A DNA stretch of 23,594 bases from Brevundimonas sp. UBA2388. GTDB taxonomy: Bacteria; Pseudomonadota; Alphaproteobacteria; Caulobacterales; Caulobacteraceae. This document shows, piece after piece, positions 1 through 7,534 of this stretch. Location: positions 1 to 23,594 of the forward strand of contig DDSO01000002.1 in NCBI GenBank assembly GCA_002343425.1. The letters run 5' to 3'. Every line of letters starts with the position of its first letter. The first letter of the stretch is position 1. The position numbers and the translations under genes are program-made. The notes under the pieces are model-generated. The model was not told the origin of the DNA, did no database searches, and was given only the letters and a program-made list of their open reading frames with translations.

Positions 1-1
1 G

Positions 2-1330
<1,329 letters not shown>

Positions 1331-1338
1331 CCGTATTC

Positions 1339-1380
1339 CTCCCCCTTGGGGGAGGGGGACCACGAAGTGGTGGAGGGGCC
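1339..1380. repeat. Short intergenic palindromic (REP-like) element
   Basis: Two adjacent perfect inverted repeats lie just after the clpA stop: CTCCCCC (1339-1345) with GGGGGAG (1348-1354), then ACCAC (1359-1363) with GTGGT (1367-1371), followed by GGAGGGG. The composite pattern, a C-run/G-run palindrome joined to a small hairpin with a GAA loop, looks like the short palindromic repeats scattered between genes in Caulobacter and Brevundimonas genomes. That family assignment is from memory and cannot be tested with a single copy in this window. Confidence 0.55.
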
Positions 1381-1400
1381 TCGCCCGGACACCGGACACG

Positions 1401-1433
1401 AAAAAGGCCCGGGCATCGCTGCCCGGGCCTTTT
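1401..1433. terminator. Bidirectional intrinsic terminator between clpA and the csbD-like gene
   Basis: Perfect 10-bp stem AGGCCCGGGC (1405-1414) / GCCCGGGCCT (1421-1430) with a 6-nt loop, flanked by A-run 1401-1405 and T-run 1431-1433 after the stem T. It can end transcription of clpA (+) and of the convergent csbD-like gene (-). Confidence 0.85.
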
Positions 1434-1452
1434 GACTGTCTGGCGCTGAAGC

Positions 1453-1758
1453 CTAGCGGCGGCGGCCCAGGCCGCTGAGCAGAACGGCCAGACCGGCGAC
1501 GATGCCGGTGGTCAGCAGCGGCTTGCGGCGGGCGAAGTCGAGGCCCTGACGCGCGCGGCCCTGATATTCGACCGGCGCCTTCTCGACCAGGCCGTCCAGC
1601 CCGTCGATGACGCGGCCATAGGCGTCCAGCGCCTTGCCCTTCACTTCATTCAGCCGGCCGTCGAGCTGCAGCTTGGCGTCGCCGGTCAGGCGGCCGAGGC
1701 CGTTCTGGGCCTTGCCTTCGAGCTCGGTCGCGGCGCCTTCGATACGTTGGTCGGTCAT
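1453..1758 (-). CDS. CsbD-like stress protein with C-terminal membrane anchor
   Basis: 101-residue protein. The start at 1758 is chosen because AAGGA (1766-1770) sits 7 nt upstream and because the residues before it (Pro/Arg-rich) do not look coding. The N-terminal part (residues 1-58: MTDQRIEGAATELEGKAQ, then GRLTGDAKLQLDGRLNEVKG) matches the CsbD pattern of two short amphipathic repeats. The C-terminus is a hydrophobic glycine-containing segment (TTGIVAGLAVLLSGLGRRR) of the kind that anchors DUF883/YqjD proteins to the inner membrane. CsbD proteins are abundant general-stress proteins of unknown mechanism. A GGAAC-N16-CGCT element on the minus strand (1823 to 1799) about 40 nt before the ATG could be an EcfG-type promoter. 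Convergent with clpA across a shared terminator. Confidence 0.85.
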   Translation of the reverse strand: MTDQRIEGAATELEGKAQNGLGRLTGDAKLQLDGRLNEVKGKALDAYGRVIDGLDGLVEKAPVEYQGRARQGLDFARRKPLLTTGIVAGLAVLLSGLGRRR

Positions 1759-1798
1759 GGGGAAGTCCTTCGATGGGGGAGGGGGAGACTGCCGATGG

Positions 1799-1823
1799 AG
1801 CGCATGTGGGGTCGGGCGGTTCC
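1799..1823 (-). promoter_or_regulatory. Candidate EcfG/sigma-T-like promoter of the csbD-like gene
   Basis: On the minus strand GGAAC (1823-1819) is followed after 16 nt by CGCT (1802-1799). The alphaproteobacterial general-stress consensus is about GGAAC-N16/18-CGTT, so this matches with one -10 mismatch. The downstream edge is about 40 nt before the ATG at 1758. The same arrangement recurs before other small stress genes in the window. Confidence 0.4.
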
Positions 1824-1873
1824 CGCGAAAAGGGCCTGAAGGCGCCGTGTCGCAGCGCCGGGCGCGTAGAATA

Positions 1874-1913
1874 TTACCCGGATTATATTGACGCAGCAAT
1901 TATGCCCGGGTAA
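1874..1913. promoter_or_regulatory. Inverted repeat (candidate operator) upstream of the DUF2239 gene
   Basis: Perfect 8-bp inverted repeat TTACCCGG (1874-1881) / CCGGGTAA (1906-1913), arm centres 32 bp apart (about three helical turns). A weaker inner symmetry (TTATATTG ... CAATTAT) makes the whole block an extended imperfect palindrome. The right arm overlaps the proposed -10 and the left arm ends just before the -35. The region is markedly AT-rich for this genome. This geometry suits a repressor dimer or looping pair; the binding protein is unknown. Confidence 0.5.
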
Positions 1914-1916
1914 ATC
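1888..1916 (+). promoter_or_regulatory. Caulobacter sigma-73-type promoter of the DUF2239 gene
   Basis: TTGACGC (1888-1894), 14-nt spacer, GGTAAATC (1909-1916). The described Caulobacter housekeeping consensus is TTGACGS-N10/14-GCTANAWC: the -35 matches fully, the -10 matches 7 of 8 and the spacer is in range. It lies 27 nt before the ATG at 1944. Confidence 0.6.
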
Positions 1917-1943
1917 CTGCCGTCTGAGCCGAGGAACCGCCCC

Positions 1944-2522
1944 ATGACCGTGCCCGCCGACCAACCCCTGTTCGCTTTCGCCGGCCATCGCCTGCTGGCC
2001 CGAGGCCCGGCCGCCGGGGTCGTGGCGGCGGTCAAGGCGGCGACCGATGCGGGCGAGACCGTCCTGACCTTCGACGCCGCCACGGGCCGGGTCGTAGACC
2101 TCGATCTGCGGGGCGACCTGGCCGCCGTCCTGGCCCGCCTGACCCCGACCCCCGAGACGGAGAAGCGCGGCCCCGGCCGTCCGAAACTGGGCGTCACGGC
2201 GCGCGAGGTGACCCTGCTCCCGCGCCACTGGGACTGGCTGTCCGGCCAGCCGGGCGGGGCGTCGGTGGCCTTGCGCAAACTGGTCGAGGGCGCGCTGCGC
2301 GAGGCCGAAGGCCCGGACCGGGCGCGTCGGGCGAAGGAGGCGACGTATCGGTTCATGACCGCGATCGCGGGGGATCTGCCCGGCTATGAGGAGGCGACGC
2401 GGATGCTGTTCGCTGGGGACTGGACAGCGTTCGACGGGGCGACGGAGGCTTGGCCGGAGGGCGTGCGGGAGATGGCCCGCGGGATGGCGGCGGGGGCTTG
2501 GCGGAATGGGGCGGGCGCCTAA
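1944..2522 (+). CDS. DUF2239 family protein (possible DNA-binding regulator)
   Basis: 192 residues. Recognised as DUF2239 from the N-terminal [20 protein letters not shown], the central [20 protein letters not shown] and the C-terminal block [20 protein letters not shown]. The central part (about residues 76-120: basic GRPKLG, then a helix ending RHWDWL, then [14 protein letters not shown]) resembles ribbon-helix-helix-like DNA-binding segments, and members are often annotated as uncharacterised or YheN-like regulators; function is not established. Translation starts at the ATG downstream of a good sigma-73-like promoter embedded in an inverted repeat, which would fit autoregulation (inference). 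The stop codon overlaps the stop of convergent cobS by two bases, so there is no room for a terminator between them. Confidence 0.8.
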   Translation: MTVPADQPLFAFAGHRLLARGPAAGVVAAVKAATDAGETVLTFDAATGRVVDLDLRGDLAAVLARLTPTPETEKRGPGRPKLGVTAREVTLLPRHWDWLSGQPGGASVALRKLVEGALREAEGPDRARRAKEATYRFMTAIAGDLPGYEEATRMLFAGDWTAFDGATEAWPEGVREMARGMAAGAWRNGAGA

Positions 2523-3523
2523 CCCACCTTCACCCGCGTCGCTGCCTCCGGCAGGTCCTCCCCGAACGCCCGCTGGTAGAACTCCGCGATCGTCGGCCGC
2601 TCCAACTCGTCGCACTTGTTGAGGAACGTCAGCCGGAACGCCATCCCCACGTCGCCCGCGAAGATGATGGCGTTCTGGGCCCAGGTGATGACCGTGCGCG
2701 GGCTCATGACGGTGGAGATGTCGCCGTTCATGAAGGCGTTGCGGGTCATGTCGGCGACGCGGACCATGGCGGCGATGCGGCGGCGGCCGTCGGCGTCCTG
2801 CCATTCGGGAACCTTGGCGGCCACGATCTCGGCCTCGACGTCGTGGTCGAGGTAGTTGAGCGTGGTGACGATGTTCCAGCGGTCCATCTGGCCCTGATTG
2901 ATCTGCTGGGTGCCGTGGTACAGGCCCGAGGTGTCGCCCAGGCCGATGGTGTTGGTGGTGCTGAACAGGCGGAACCATTTGTTCGGGCGGATGACGCGGT
3001 TCTGGTCCAGCAGGGTCAGGCGCCCTTGCGCCTCCAGCACGCGCTGGATCACGAACATCACATCGGGGCGTCCGGCGTCATATTCGTCGAAGCAAAGTGC
3101 GACCGGACGCTGGATGGCCCAGGGCAGCATGCCCTCGCGGAATTCGGTGATCTGCTTGCCGTCCTTGAGGACGATGGCGTCCTTGCCCACCAGATCGATA
3201 CGGCTGACGTGGCTGTCGAGGTTCACCCGGATCATCGGCCAGTTCAGCCGGGCGGCGACCTGTTCGATATGGGTCGACTTGCCGGTGCCGTGATAGCCTT
3301 GGACCATGACGCGGCGGTCGAAGGCGAAGCCGGCGCAGATGGCGACCGTGGTCTGCGGATCGAAACGGTAAGCCTCGTCGATCTCGGGCACATGGCTGTC
3401 GCGCTCGGTGAAGACCGGCACGGTCATGTCCGAGTCGACGCCGAAGATCTCGCGCACGGTGGCGCGGCGGTGCGGTTCGAGCGTGAGCAGGGGATCGGGG
3501 GAGGCGTCGAGCGGGGAGGTCAT
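2519..3523 (-). CDS. cobS: CobS-type cobaltochelatase AAA+ subunit
   Basis: 334 residues, the usual CobS length. MoxR-like AAA+ ATPase with Walker [10 protein letters not shown] (residues 76-84), Walker B CFDEYD (144-149) and sensor STTNT (188-192). In aerobic cobalamin synthesis CobS forms an ATP-driven complex with CobT that loads cobalt into hydrogenobyrinate a,c-diamide held by CobN. The start ATG is the first possible one, as an in-frame TGA lies 24 nt upstream; no clear Shine-Dalgarno is seen. The gene lies downstream of the J-domain protein gene on the same strand, an association common in alphaproteobacteria, but the expected cobT is not downstream: the next gene, DUF2239, is convergent. 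CobS alone could still act with a distant cobT, or serve another MoxR/VWA-type role. Confidence 0.93.
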   Translation of the reverse strand: MTSPLDASPDPLLTLEPHRRATVREIFGVDSDMTVPVFTERDSHVPEIDEAYRFDPQTTVAICAGFAFDRRVMVQGYHGTGKSTHIEQVAARLNWPMIRVNLDSHVSRIDLVGKDAIVLKDGKQITEFREGMLPWAIQRPVALCFDEYDAGRPDVMFVIQRVLEAQGRLTLLDQNRVIRPNKWFRLFSTTNTIGLGDTSGLYHGTQQINQGQMDRWNIVTTLNYLDHDVEAEIVAAKVPEWQDADGRRRIAAMVRVADMTRNAFMNGDISTVMSPRTVITWAQNAIIFAGDVGMAFRLTFLNKCDELERPTIAEFYQRAFGEDLPEAATRVKVG

Positions 3524-3593
3524 GGTGGTGCGATTACCGCACCGTCACCGGGTGGTCGAGGCCCATGCCGACCATAAGGCGTGGTTGTTGGAC

Positions 3594-3782
3594 TCAGGCG
3601 GCTCCGGCGGCGGCGCGGGTGGAACGGCGCAGCGCGCGGTCCCGCTTCACGGCGCCAAGCCAGGCTCCCACGCCGGACGCCACGCCACCGATGTCGAAGG
3701 CCTGCATGTCGCCGTCCCGCTCGCGAGCGAACCAGTTGGACAGGCGAAGCTTGCGGTTATCACGTCTCTGGATGCCGAACAT
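3594..3782 (-). CDS. Small hypothetical protein (62 aa)
   Basis: Begins MFGIQRRDNRKLRLSNWFAR and ends in a basic, Ala-rich tail (RSTRAAAGAA). I do not recognise the family. Support for coding: third positions are mostly G or C like the neighbours, a GGAGG (3793-3797 on the opposite strand) sits 10 nt before the ATG, and it fills an otherwise empty 350-bp gap between the J-protein gene and cobS on the same strand. The middle (DIGGVASGVGAWLGAVKR) is a glycine-rich, mildly hydrophobic stretch that might be an amphipathic or membrane-touching helix. No promoter is convincing in the AT-richer 3783-3874 gap upstream, and 3524-3593 downstream holds nothing I can name. Confidence 0.55.
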   Translation of the reverse strand: MFGIQRRDNRKLRLSNWFARERDGDMQAFDIGGVASGVGAWLGAVKRDRALRRSTRAAAGAA

Positions 3783-3874
3783 GCGGTTAGCGCCTCCAAG
3801 CGCTGCGGTACGATGATAACCGATCCGCAGAACATTGGTTGCATTCGAGCAAAATACAGATTCCGCGAGTGCGT

Positions 3875-4546
3875 TCAGGCCAGGCCGGCCTTCTTCAGGG
3901 TCTTGTAGGCCTTGATGACGCTTTGCAGCTTGGCCTCGGCGCCGCGGTCGCCCTGGTTCAGGTCCGGGTGGAAGCGTTTCAGCATCTCGTGATAGCGCGC
4001 CTTGACCCCGGCCTTGTTGGTGCGGGCATCCAGATCGAGCACCGACAGGGCGGCGCGTTCCAGCTTGCCGAGCCGCAGCGCATCCTCACCGGCCGGTCCG
4101 GCCTGCTCCCGGGTGCGGCGGCCGAACAGGCCGAAACTGTCCTGCCAGCTACCGGCGCCCTTGGTGTTGGCCGTGCCCATCTTGGAGGCGAAGGCAGCGG
4201 CCTCGCGGCTGAACTTGCCCGCCTTCATCTCCCAGGTCGGGCGGCCGCCCGTCATGGCCTCGTTTTCCTTGGCCGCGCGGACCTCGCCGTCGCTCATGCC
4301 GGCGTAGAAATTCCAGCCCTTGTTGTACTCGCCCGCATGGCCTTGGCAGAACTCATAGAAGTCGTTCAGCCGCTCGCGCGACTTGGGTGCGCGCGCCGTC
4401 GCCGGCTTGCTGCAGTCGGGCCACTGGCAGCGGATTTCGCCGGGCTTGAGGTGCAGGACGTCAGCCTCCGCCGCCGCCTCTTCGGGGCGCGGCGGCTTGA
4501 TCCGCATGTCCTTGAAGCGGGGCTTGTATTCAAACTCGGATGACAT
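3875..4546 (-). CDS. J-domain (DnaJ-like) co-chaperone with C-terminal J domain
   Basis: 223 residues starting MSSEFEYKPRFKDMRIKPP. The J domain is at the C-terminus (about 155-223): ALSVLDLDARTNKAGVKARYHEMLKRFHPDLN, with the invariant HPD loop that stimulates DnaK ATPase. The N-terminal 150 residues carry CQWPDCSKPA and FYEFCQGHAGEYNKGWNFYAGM, a conserved Cys/His segment typical of this alphaproteobacterial family. The open frame continues upstream past the ATG at 4546, but that extension overlaps bolA antisense and is rejected. The gene is divergent from bolA, with start codons 45 bp apart, so the two probably share a control region. A role as specialised DnaK partner is inferred; the client is unknown. 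Confidence 0.9.
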   Translation of the reverse strand: MSSEFEYKPRFKDMRIKPPRPEEAAAEADVLHLKPGEIRCQWPDCSKPATARAPKSRERLNDFYEFCQGHAGEYNKGWNFYAGMSDGEVRAAKENEAMTGGRPTWEMKAGKFSREAAAFASKMGTANTKGAGSWQDSFGLFGRRTREQAGPAGEDALRLGKLERAALSVLDLDARTNKAGVKARYHEMLKRFHPDLNQGDRGAEAKLQSVIKAYKTLKKAGLA

Positions 4547-4591
4547 CGGCGCAAGTGTAAGGTCGAATTGGTCACCAACAAGGACACACCC

Positions 4592-4900
4592 ATGCCGGAA
4601 GGCCCGATTGCGACGATTATCCGGAAAAAACTGACGACCGCGTTGTCGCCAACACGGCTGGAGATCGAGGATGACAGCGCGCGGCACGCCGGCCATCATC
4701 ACGAAGGCGGCATGGATGCGCAGCCCGGCGGCGAAAGCCACTTCAACCTGACCGTGGTCTCGGCGGTCTTCGAAGGGCAGGGCAGGGTGCAGCGCCAGCG
4801 GGCGATCAACGCCCTGCTGCGGGAGGAACTGGCCGGGCCTGTCCATGCCCTGTCTATCCGGGCGCTGACGCCGGCCGAGGCCGGAGCCCCGTCCGGCTGA
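4592..4900 (+). CDS. bolA: BolA family protein
   Basis: 102 residues. The C-terminal two-thirds is a clear BolA domain (ESHFNLTVVSAVFEGQGRVQRQRAINALL, then LAGPVHALSIRALTPAEA). The upstream His-rich loop (RHAGHHHEGG) is where BolA proteins contribute a histidine to an Fe-S cluster shared with monothiol glutaredoxins. BolA proteins act in iron-sulphur trafficking and stress or morphology control in the cytoplasm. The start at 4592 is preferred over an in-frame TTG at 4568 because AAGGA (4580-4584) is 7 nt upstream. Divergent from the J-domain gene. No terminator is visible after the stop; the hybrid kinase gene starts about 100 bp later. Confidence 0.93.
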   Translation: MPEGPIATIIRKKLTTALSPTRLEIEDDSARHAGHHHEGGMDAQPGGESHFNLTVVSAVFEGQGRVQRQRAINALLREELAGPVHALSIRALTPAEAGAPSG

Positions 4901-4998
4901 GGTTCGTCGAACGGCGATCGTAACAGGGTTGTCACGTTCACCTCGTCTTAGAAGGTTCGCCCTAGCGTCCCGGTGGGGTTAATGAGGGGCTGGGCGCA

Positions 4999-6816
4999 AT
5001 GGTTGAATCCGACGGCATCGGCAAGTCGACCAGCGGCGAGCCCGGAGCCGGCGAGGCCGCGCAGGCCCTGCGCGCGATTCTGCAGACCCAATATCTCCGC
5101 TACATGATCATCGGCACCTGGGCGCTGGGCCTGACCGCGACCGTCGGCATCACCAGCGCGGCGCTGTGGTTCGTCGGCACCGTCGCCGCCGGCGCTGTCC
5201 GCGGCGCGGTCGAGAAGCGCATCAGCGACCGTGTCGGCACGGGCTGGGGTCTGGTCTTCCCGGCCGTGGCGACCGCAACCACCGCCGCCTGGGCCACGGC
5301 CCCCCTTATCGCCTGGTATTCCGGCCATCCCTTCGGTCCCGCGCTCGCCGCGACCCTGCTGGTCTGCGGCTATGTGCTGGTTTTCTCGCAACTGCGCGCC
5401 TCGCCGCGGCAGGCCCTGGTCATCTCCTCGCCCTATGGCGTGGCCGCGACGGTGATCCTGATCGGCATGTGGGGCGGACCGCTGTTCTGGCCCTTCCTCG
5501 CAATCGTTCCCCTCGCCGCTTCGGGTCTGGTGGTGCTGGTGATGATGACCATGCTCCGCGAGGAACGCATCCGCGCCTTCCAGGAACACCAGGCCCATCT
5601 GATCGAGGAACTGGAAGCCGCGCGCGACAAGGCCAATGCGGCCAGCGACGCCAAGTCCAACTTCCTCGGCGTCATTTCGCACGAGCTGCGCACGCCGATG
5701 AACGGCGTCCTGGGCGCCGCCCAGCTGCTTGGTGCGACCCGTCTGGAGCCGACCCAGCGCGAATATCTGTCGATCATCCGCAACTCGGGCGACAATCTCC
5801 TGAGCCTGCTGAACGACATCCTCGACATGACCAAGATCGAGGCCGGCAAGATGACCTTCGAGGTCGTCGATGTCTCGATCGAGGACCTGCACAAGCGGGT
5901 CACCGGCCCGTTCCAGGCCCAGGCCGAGGCCAAGGGTCTGACCTTCAACGCCCGGTTCGAGGGCGATATTCCGGCCGTGGTGCGCGGCGATCCGCTGCGC
6001 GTCTGCCAGGTGATTCACAACCTGCTCTCCAATGCGGTGAAATTCACCGACAACGGGGAGGTCTCCTATCTGGTGCGCGGCGAACGGCTGGAAAACGGCC
6101 GCGTGCGCTTCGATTTCGCGGTCACCGATTCCGGCGCGGGCATTGCACCGGACGACCTGGCGCGGCTGTTCCAGCCGTTCACCCAGGTTGACGCCTCCTC
6201 GACCCGCCGGTTCGGCGGCACGGGCCTGGGCCTGACGATTTCGCGGCGCATGGCCAATATCATGGAAGGCGACATCAGCGTGGTGTCGACCCTGGGCGAG
6301 GGCTCCACCTTCACCTTCACCGTCGAGGCCGACGTGGTCGAATGGACCCGTCAGGCGGCGGCCGAGCCGATCCATGCCGAGGTCAAGGACGGCCGGGCGC
6401 TCAGCGTGCTGGTGGTCGAGGACCATCCGGTCAACCGCATGATCCTGGAAGCCTGGATGGCTTCCGCCGGTCATACCTCCGCCACCGCCGAGAACGGCCA
6501 GATCGCCATCGAGGCCGCGGGCGAGCAGCGCTTCGACCTGATCATCATGGACGTGAACATGCCCGTGATGGACGGCCTGACCGCCACCCGGGCGATCCGC
6601 GCGGGCGAAGGCCCGAACCATGACACGCCGATCGTCGTCCTGTCGGCCTCGGCCCGCAGCGAGGACCATGCGGCGGGCCTGGACGCCGGGGCCGACGCCT
6701 ATCTGAACAAGCCCATCGATTTCGCCGCCCTCGCCAAGGTCATGAACCGCGTCGGCGGCGGGCGCTCGGCCATCCGGGCGTTGGTCGACGCCGGCGAAAC
6801 GGCCGCCGCCGCCTGA
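4999..6816 (+). CDS. Membrane-bound hybrid histidine kinase (HisKA-HATPase-REC)
   Basis: 605 residues. Residues about 35-185 hold five or six hydrophobic segments forming an integral membrane sensor with no recognisable PAS, CHASE or periplasmic domain. A short coiled coil (about 186-218) leads to HisKA with the phospho-acceptor His228 in SHELRTPMNG, then HATPase boxes: N-box HNLLSNAVKFTDNG (340-353), G1 DSGAGI (377-382), F-box FQPFTQVD (391-398), G2 GGTGLGL (406-412). A C-terminal receiver domain follows, with LVVEDHPVNRM, acceptor Asp518 in IIMDVNMPVMDG and conserved Lys571. Autophosphorylation and internal relay to Asp518 are expected, then transfer to a phosphotransferase and regulator encoded elsewhere. 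No response regulator or HPt gene is adjacent, so it is an orphan. GAGGGG (4984-4989) precedes the ATG by 9 nt. Confidence 0.93.
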   Translation: MVESDGIGKSTSGEPGAGEAAQALRAILQTQYLRYMIIGTWALGLTATVGITSAALWFVGTVAAGAVRGAVEKRISDRVGTGWGLVFPAVATATTAAWATAPLIAWYSGHPFGPALAATLLVCGYVLVFSQLRASPRQALVISSPYGVAATVILIGMWGGPLFWPFLAIVPLAASGLVVLVMMTMLREERIRAFQEHQAHLIEELEAARDKANAASDAKSNFLGVISHELRTPMNGVLGAAQLLGATRLEPTQREYLSIIRNSGDNLLSLLNDILDMTKIEAGKMTFEVVDVSIEDLHKRVTGPFQAQAEAKGLTFNARFEGDIPAVVRGDPLRVCQVIHNLLSNAVKFTDNGEVSYLVRGERLENGRVRFDFAVTDSGAGIAPDDLARLFQPFTQVDASSTRRFGGTGLGLTISRRMANIMEGDISVVSTLGEGSTFTFTVEADVVEWTRQAAAEPIHAEVKDGRALSVLVVEDHPVNRMILEAWMASAGHTSATAENGQIAIEAAGEQRFDLIIMDVNMPVMDGLTATRAIRAGEGPNHDTPIVVLSASARSEDHAAGLDAGADAYLNKPIDFAALAKVMNRVGGGRSAIRALVDAGETAAAA

Positions 6817-6852
6817 GCCGGCGGCAAAAGCGTTCGAAAGGCGACCGCCTTC

Positions 6853-6877
6853 TGAACCCCAGGTGACCAGCGTCGTT
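6853..6877 (+). promoter_or_regulatory. Candidate EcfG/sigma-T-like promoter of the RcnB-like gene
   Basis: TGAAC (6853-6857), 16-nt spacer, CGTT (6874-6877), one mismatch to GGAAC-N16/18-CGTT. It is 73 nt before the ATG at 6951. A 7-bp hairpin ACCCGGC/GCCGGGT (6881-6900) lies directly downstream, without a T-run, and would fall in the leader. Confidence 0.3.
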
Positions 6878-6950
6878 CAGACCCGGCTCAACCGCCGGGT
6901 TCCAGAGTGGGGACAAGTCGAAATCCTTCGGCCTCATCTGGAGACGTCTC

Positions 6951-7478
6951 ATGAAGAAGTTTCTCACCGCCGCCATCGCCGCGACGCTCGCCGTGAGCTC
7001 GATGGGCGTGGCGTCCGCCGCCGAAGCCCAATCGCGTGGCAACTACGAACAGCGCCAGGATCGCCGCGACGACCGTCAGGACGACCGCCGTGACAACCGC
7101 AACGACCGCCGTGAAGACCGTCGGGATGATCGTCGCGACGACCGCAACGACCGTCGTGAATGGCGCCAGGACAATCGCGACGACCGTCGTGAGTTCCGTC
7201 AGGACCAACGCGCCTACGGTCGCTGGCAGCAGTCGCAGCGCCGCTACAATGCGGGCCGCTACCAGGCGCCGCGCGGATATCAGCAGCGTGACTGGTCGTA
7301 TGGTCAGCGGATGCCGTCCTACTACCGCTCGAACCAGTACGTCGTCAGCAACTACGGCCAGTACGGCCTGCGCGCGCCGCCCCGTGGATACCATTATGTC
7401 CGCAGCGGCAATGACGTGGTCCTCGCCGCCATCGCCGGCGGCCTGATCACCGCCGTGATCGCCGGCCTGTTCAACTAG
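6951..7478 (+). CDS. RcnB-like secreted/envelope protein with Arg/Asp-rich repeat region
   Basis: 175 residues. The N-terminal MKKFLTAAIAATLAVSSMGV ... ASAAEA is a classic Sec signal peptide (cleavage likely near residue 24). Residues about 34-88 are a low-complexity run of RRDD, RRDN and NDRRE units, about equal in Arg and Asp. The C-terminal part (YGQYGLRAPPRGYHYVRSGNDVVLAAIAGGLITAVI) is the RcnB-type fold signature: a Pro-Pro-x-Gly-x-x-Tyr/Trp strand, then a hydrophobic helix. E. coli RcnB is a periplasmic modulator of nickel/cobalt efflux, but most family members in alphaproteobacteria are untested and no rcnA is near, so metal homeostasis is not claimed. GGAGA (6940-6944) is 6 nt upstream. 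A strong terminator follows. Confidence 0.82.
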   Translation: MKKFLTAAIAATLAVSSMGVASAAEAQSRGNYEQRQDRRDDRQDDRRDNRNDRREDRRDDRRDDRNDRREWRQDNRDDRREFRQDQRAYGRWQQSQRRYNAGRYQAPRGYQQRDWSYGQRMPSYYRSNQYVVSNYGQYGLRAPPRGYHYVRSGNDVVLAAIAGGLITAVIAGLFN

Positions 7479-7500
7479 GGCACGCCGACAGCCTGAAGAG

Positions 7501-7532
7501 CGCCCCGCAGGGAAACCTGCGGGGCGTTTCTT
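7501..7532 (+). terminator. Intrinsic terminator after the RcnB-like gene
   Basis: Perfect 11-bp stem CGCCCCGCAGG (7501-7511) / CCTGCGGGGCG (7516-7526) with a stable GAAA tetraloop, then TTTCTT (7527-7532). It lies 22 nt after the stop codon and 3 nt before the stop of the convergent gene. Confidence 0.92.
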
Positions 7533-7534
7533 CG

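Noticed and set aside
2450..3577. Plus-strand open frame of 375 codons over cobS
   Set aside because: Antisense to cobS, low-complexity His/Asp/Val/Gly-rich translation, no ribosome site.
3408..3908. Plus-strand open frame covering the gap between cobS and the J-protein gene
   Set aside because: It overlaps cobS antisense, has no domain and competes with a minus-strand 62-codon frame that has a ribosome site and matching codon bias.
4547..4846. 100-codon N-terminal extension of the J-domain protein
   Set aside because: It runs antisense through bolA, and its translation is unrelated to the family; the ATG at 4546 gives the expected N-terminus.
4948..6669. Minus-strand open frame of 573 codons opposite the hybrid kinase
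   Set aside because: The opposite strand encodes a kinase with all catalytic motifs; this frame has no recognisable motif and an Asp/His/Gly/Arg-rich composition typical of antisense frames at high G+C.
6881..6900. Hairpin ACCCGGC/GCCGGGT as a terminator for the hybrid kinase gene
   Set aside because: No T-run follows, and it probably lies within the leader of the RcnB-like gene.
7050..7210. Repeated GACCGYCGTGA-like units that could suggest a CRISPR or minisatellite
   Set aside because: The units are in frame and encode the Arg/Asp tract of the RcnB-like protein; they are too short, contiguous and without spacers.
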